Shown one piece after another: positions 4,719 to 5,281 of a stretch of 5,281 bases of DNA (position 1 is the stretch's first letter; each line of letters starts with the position of its first letter). Source of the DNA: Prevotella sp. (GTDB taxonomy: Bacteria > Bacteroidota > Bacteroidia > Bacteroidales > Bacteroidaceae); NCBI GenBank assembly GCA_017428805.1, contig JAFRQC010000156.1:1-5281 (forward strand), read 5' to 3'. The notes under the pieces were generated by a model. It had not been told where the DNA came from, did not search any database, and worked only from the letters and a program-made list of their open reading frames with translations. The position numbers and the translations under genes were made by a program.

Positions 4719-5281
4719 ATGGCAAAGTATATCAAACAGGAGATTCCAGACCTGAACGGCACGGGCCGTACGCAGGCCTATTACAAGATGCAGCTGAGGC
4801 CGATGACCCATCAGCAGTTTGTGAGCATGTGTGCCAAGGGGGGCACGCTTGACGAGAGCACGCTCCTTGCGGCATTGTCGCGTATCAGCGACAGGCTGGC
4901 CTTGTTCATGGCCGAAGGTTTTTCGGTGAAACTCGACGGCATCGGCACTTTCCACGCAAAGCTCGGCGTGATGAGTGACAAGGAGCCTGACGCCTTCGAG
5001 GTGGGCGAGCAGAAGAGGAACGCCAAGAGCATCCACGTGACGGGCGTCTCCTACAAGACCGACCCTCAGATCGTCAGGGAGATGCGCAGGACGTGCGTGC
5101 TGGAGAAAGGCGGTGAGAGCCGTATCCGTAAGCCGAAACTGACGCTTGAAGAGCGCATCGAAAAGGCCCGTGAGTTCCTCAAGAAGAATATGTTCATGAA
5201 GGTTCCCGATTATGTCGCCTTGACAGGACTGTCGCGTACAACGGCCACCACCGAACTGCGCAAACTGGCTCACAATCCCTC
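4719..5281 (+). CDS. HU-family DNA-binding protein with C-terminal helix-turn-helix, 3' end missing
   Basis: The frame is open from ATG (4719) to the window edge, giving 187 codons and two further bases. Residues 1-125 fit the long Bacteroidales HU-like class (HU-HIG type): MAKYIKQEIPDLNGTG, AYYKMQLRPMTHQQFV, then ALSRISDRLALFMAEGFSVKLDGIGTF, the helix and beta-turn of the HU fold, and KSIHVTGVSYKTD. After a basic linker, residues from about 145 onward (LTLEERIEKAREFLKKNMFMKVPDYVALTGLSRTTATTELRKL) look like a helix-turn-helix, with VALTGLSRTTATTELRKL as the two-helix unit. The family is expected to bind and bend DNA as a dimer; this protein may also read specific sites through the second domain. 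It has its own promoter, and a repeat array stands just upstream. A minus-strand open frame of 197 codons covers the same bases but shows no family features. Confidence 0.87.
   Translation, partial: MAKYIKQEIPDLNGTGRTQAYYKMQLRPMTHQQFVSMCAKGGTLDESTLLAALSRISDRLALFMAEGFSVKLDGIGTFHAKLGVMSDKEPDAFEVGEQKRNAKSIHVTGVSYKTDPQIVREMRRTCVLEKGGESRIRKPKLTLEERIEKAREFLKKNMFMKVPDYVALTGLSRTTATTELRKLAHNP

Noticed and set aside
4680..5273. Minus-strand frame of 197 codons
   Set aside because: It lies opposite the HU-like gene, whose plus-strand frame has recognisable HU motifs, a promoter and a start. The minus frame is a by-product of GC-rich third positions.

Overview
The window looks like chromosomal DNA from a Bacteroidales bacterium, most likely Prevotella or a close relative. 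Three things point there: the end of a PorV-type type IX secretion protein, promoters of the Bacteroidota form (TTG, about 20 nt, then TAnnTTTG) instead of sigma70 boxes, and an HU-like DNA-binding protein of the long Bacteroidales type. Genes mostly lack Shine-Dalgarno sequences. Coding DNA is rich in C and G at third positions, while the intergenic DNA is very AT-rich.

Layout. (1) 1-198 is the 3' end of a porV-like gene, followed by ispF (309-785), an isoprenoid (MEP pathway) enzyme. The gap between them carries two inverted blocks of 7-bp repeats. ispF ends at a good intrinsic terminator. (2) 786-1252 has no protein gene but is full of signals. A minus-strand promoter near 1062-1092 faces a strong terminator hairpin at 822-859, which defines a probable structured non-coding RNA of about 235 nt that converges on ispF. 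A plus-strand promoter at about 1208 serves the next genes. A Crp/Fnr-like palindrome lies almost exactly midway between the two divergent promoters. (3) 1253-3888 is a likely operon: a membrane-anchored DUF4359-type protein with a charged 11-residue-repeat tail, a family 4 glycosyltransferase, and a family 2 glycosyltransferase overlapping it by ATGA. The two transferases probably add successive sugars to a surface polysaccharide or glycan. (4) 4008-4436 is an exported PepSY-like (DUF2874) protein with its own promoter and terminator. (5) 4508-4661 is a seven-unit array with 21-22 bp spacing just upstream of the promoter of an HU-family DNA-binding protein gene, which runs off the right edge (4719-5281).

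The most interesting unexplained elements are the minus-strand RNA, the helically phased repeat array in front of the HU-like gene, and the 7-bp repeat blocks that abut start codons. No complete new defence or mobile system is visible.
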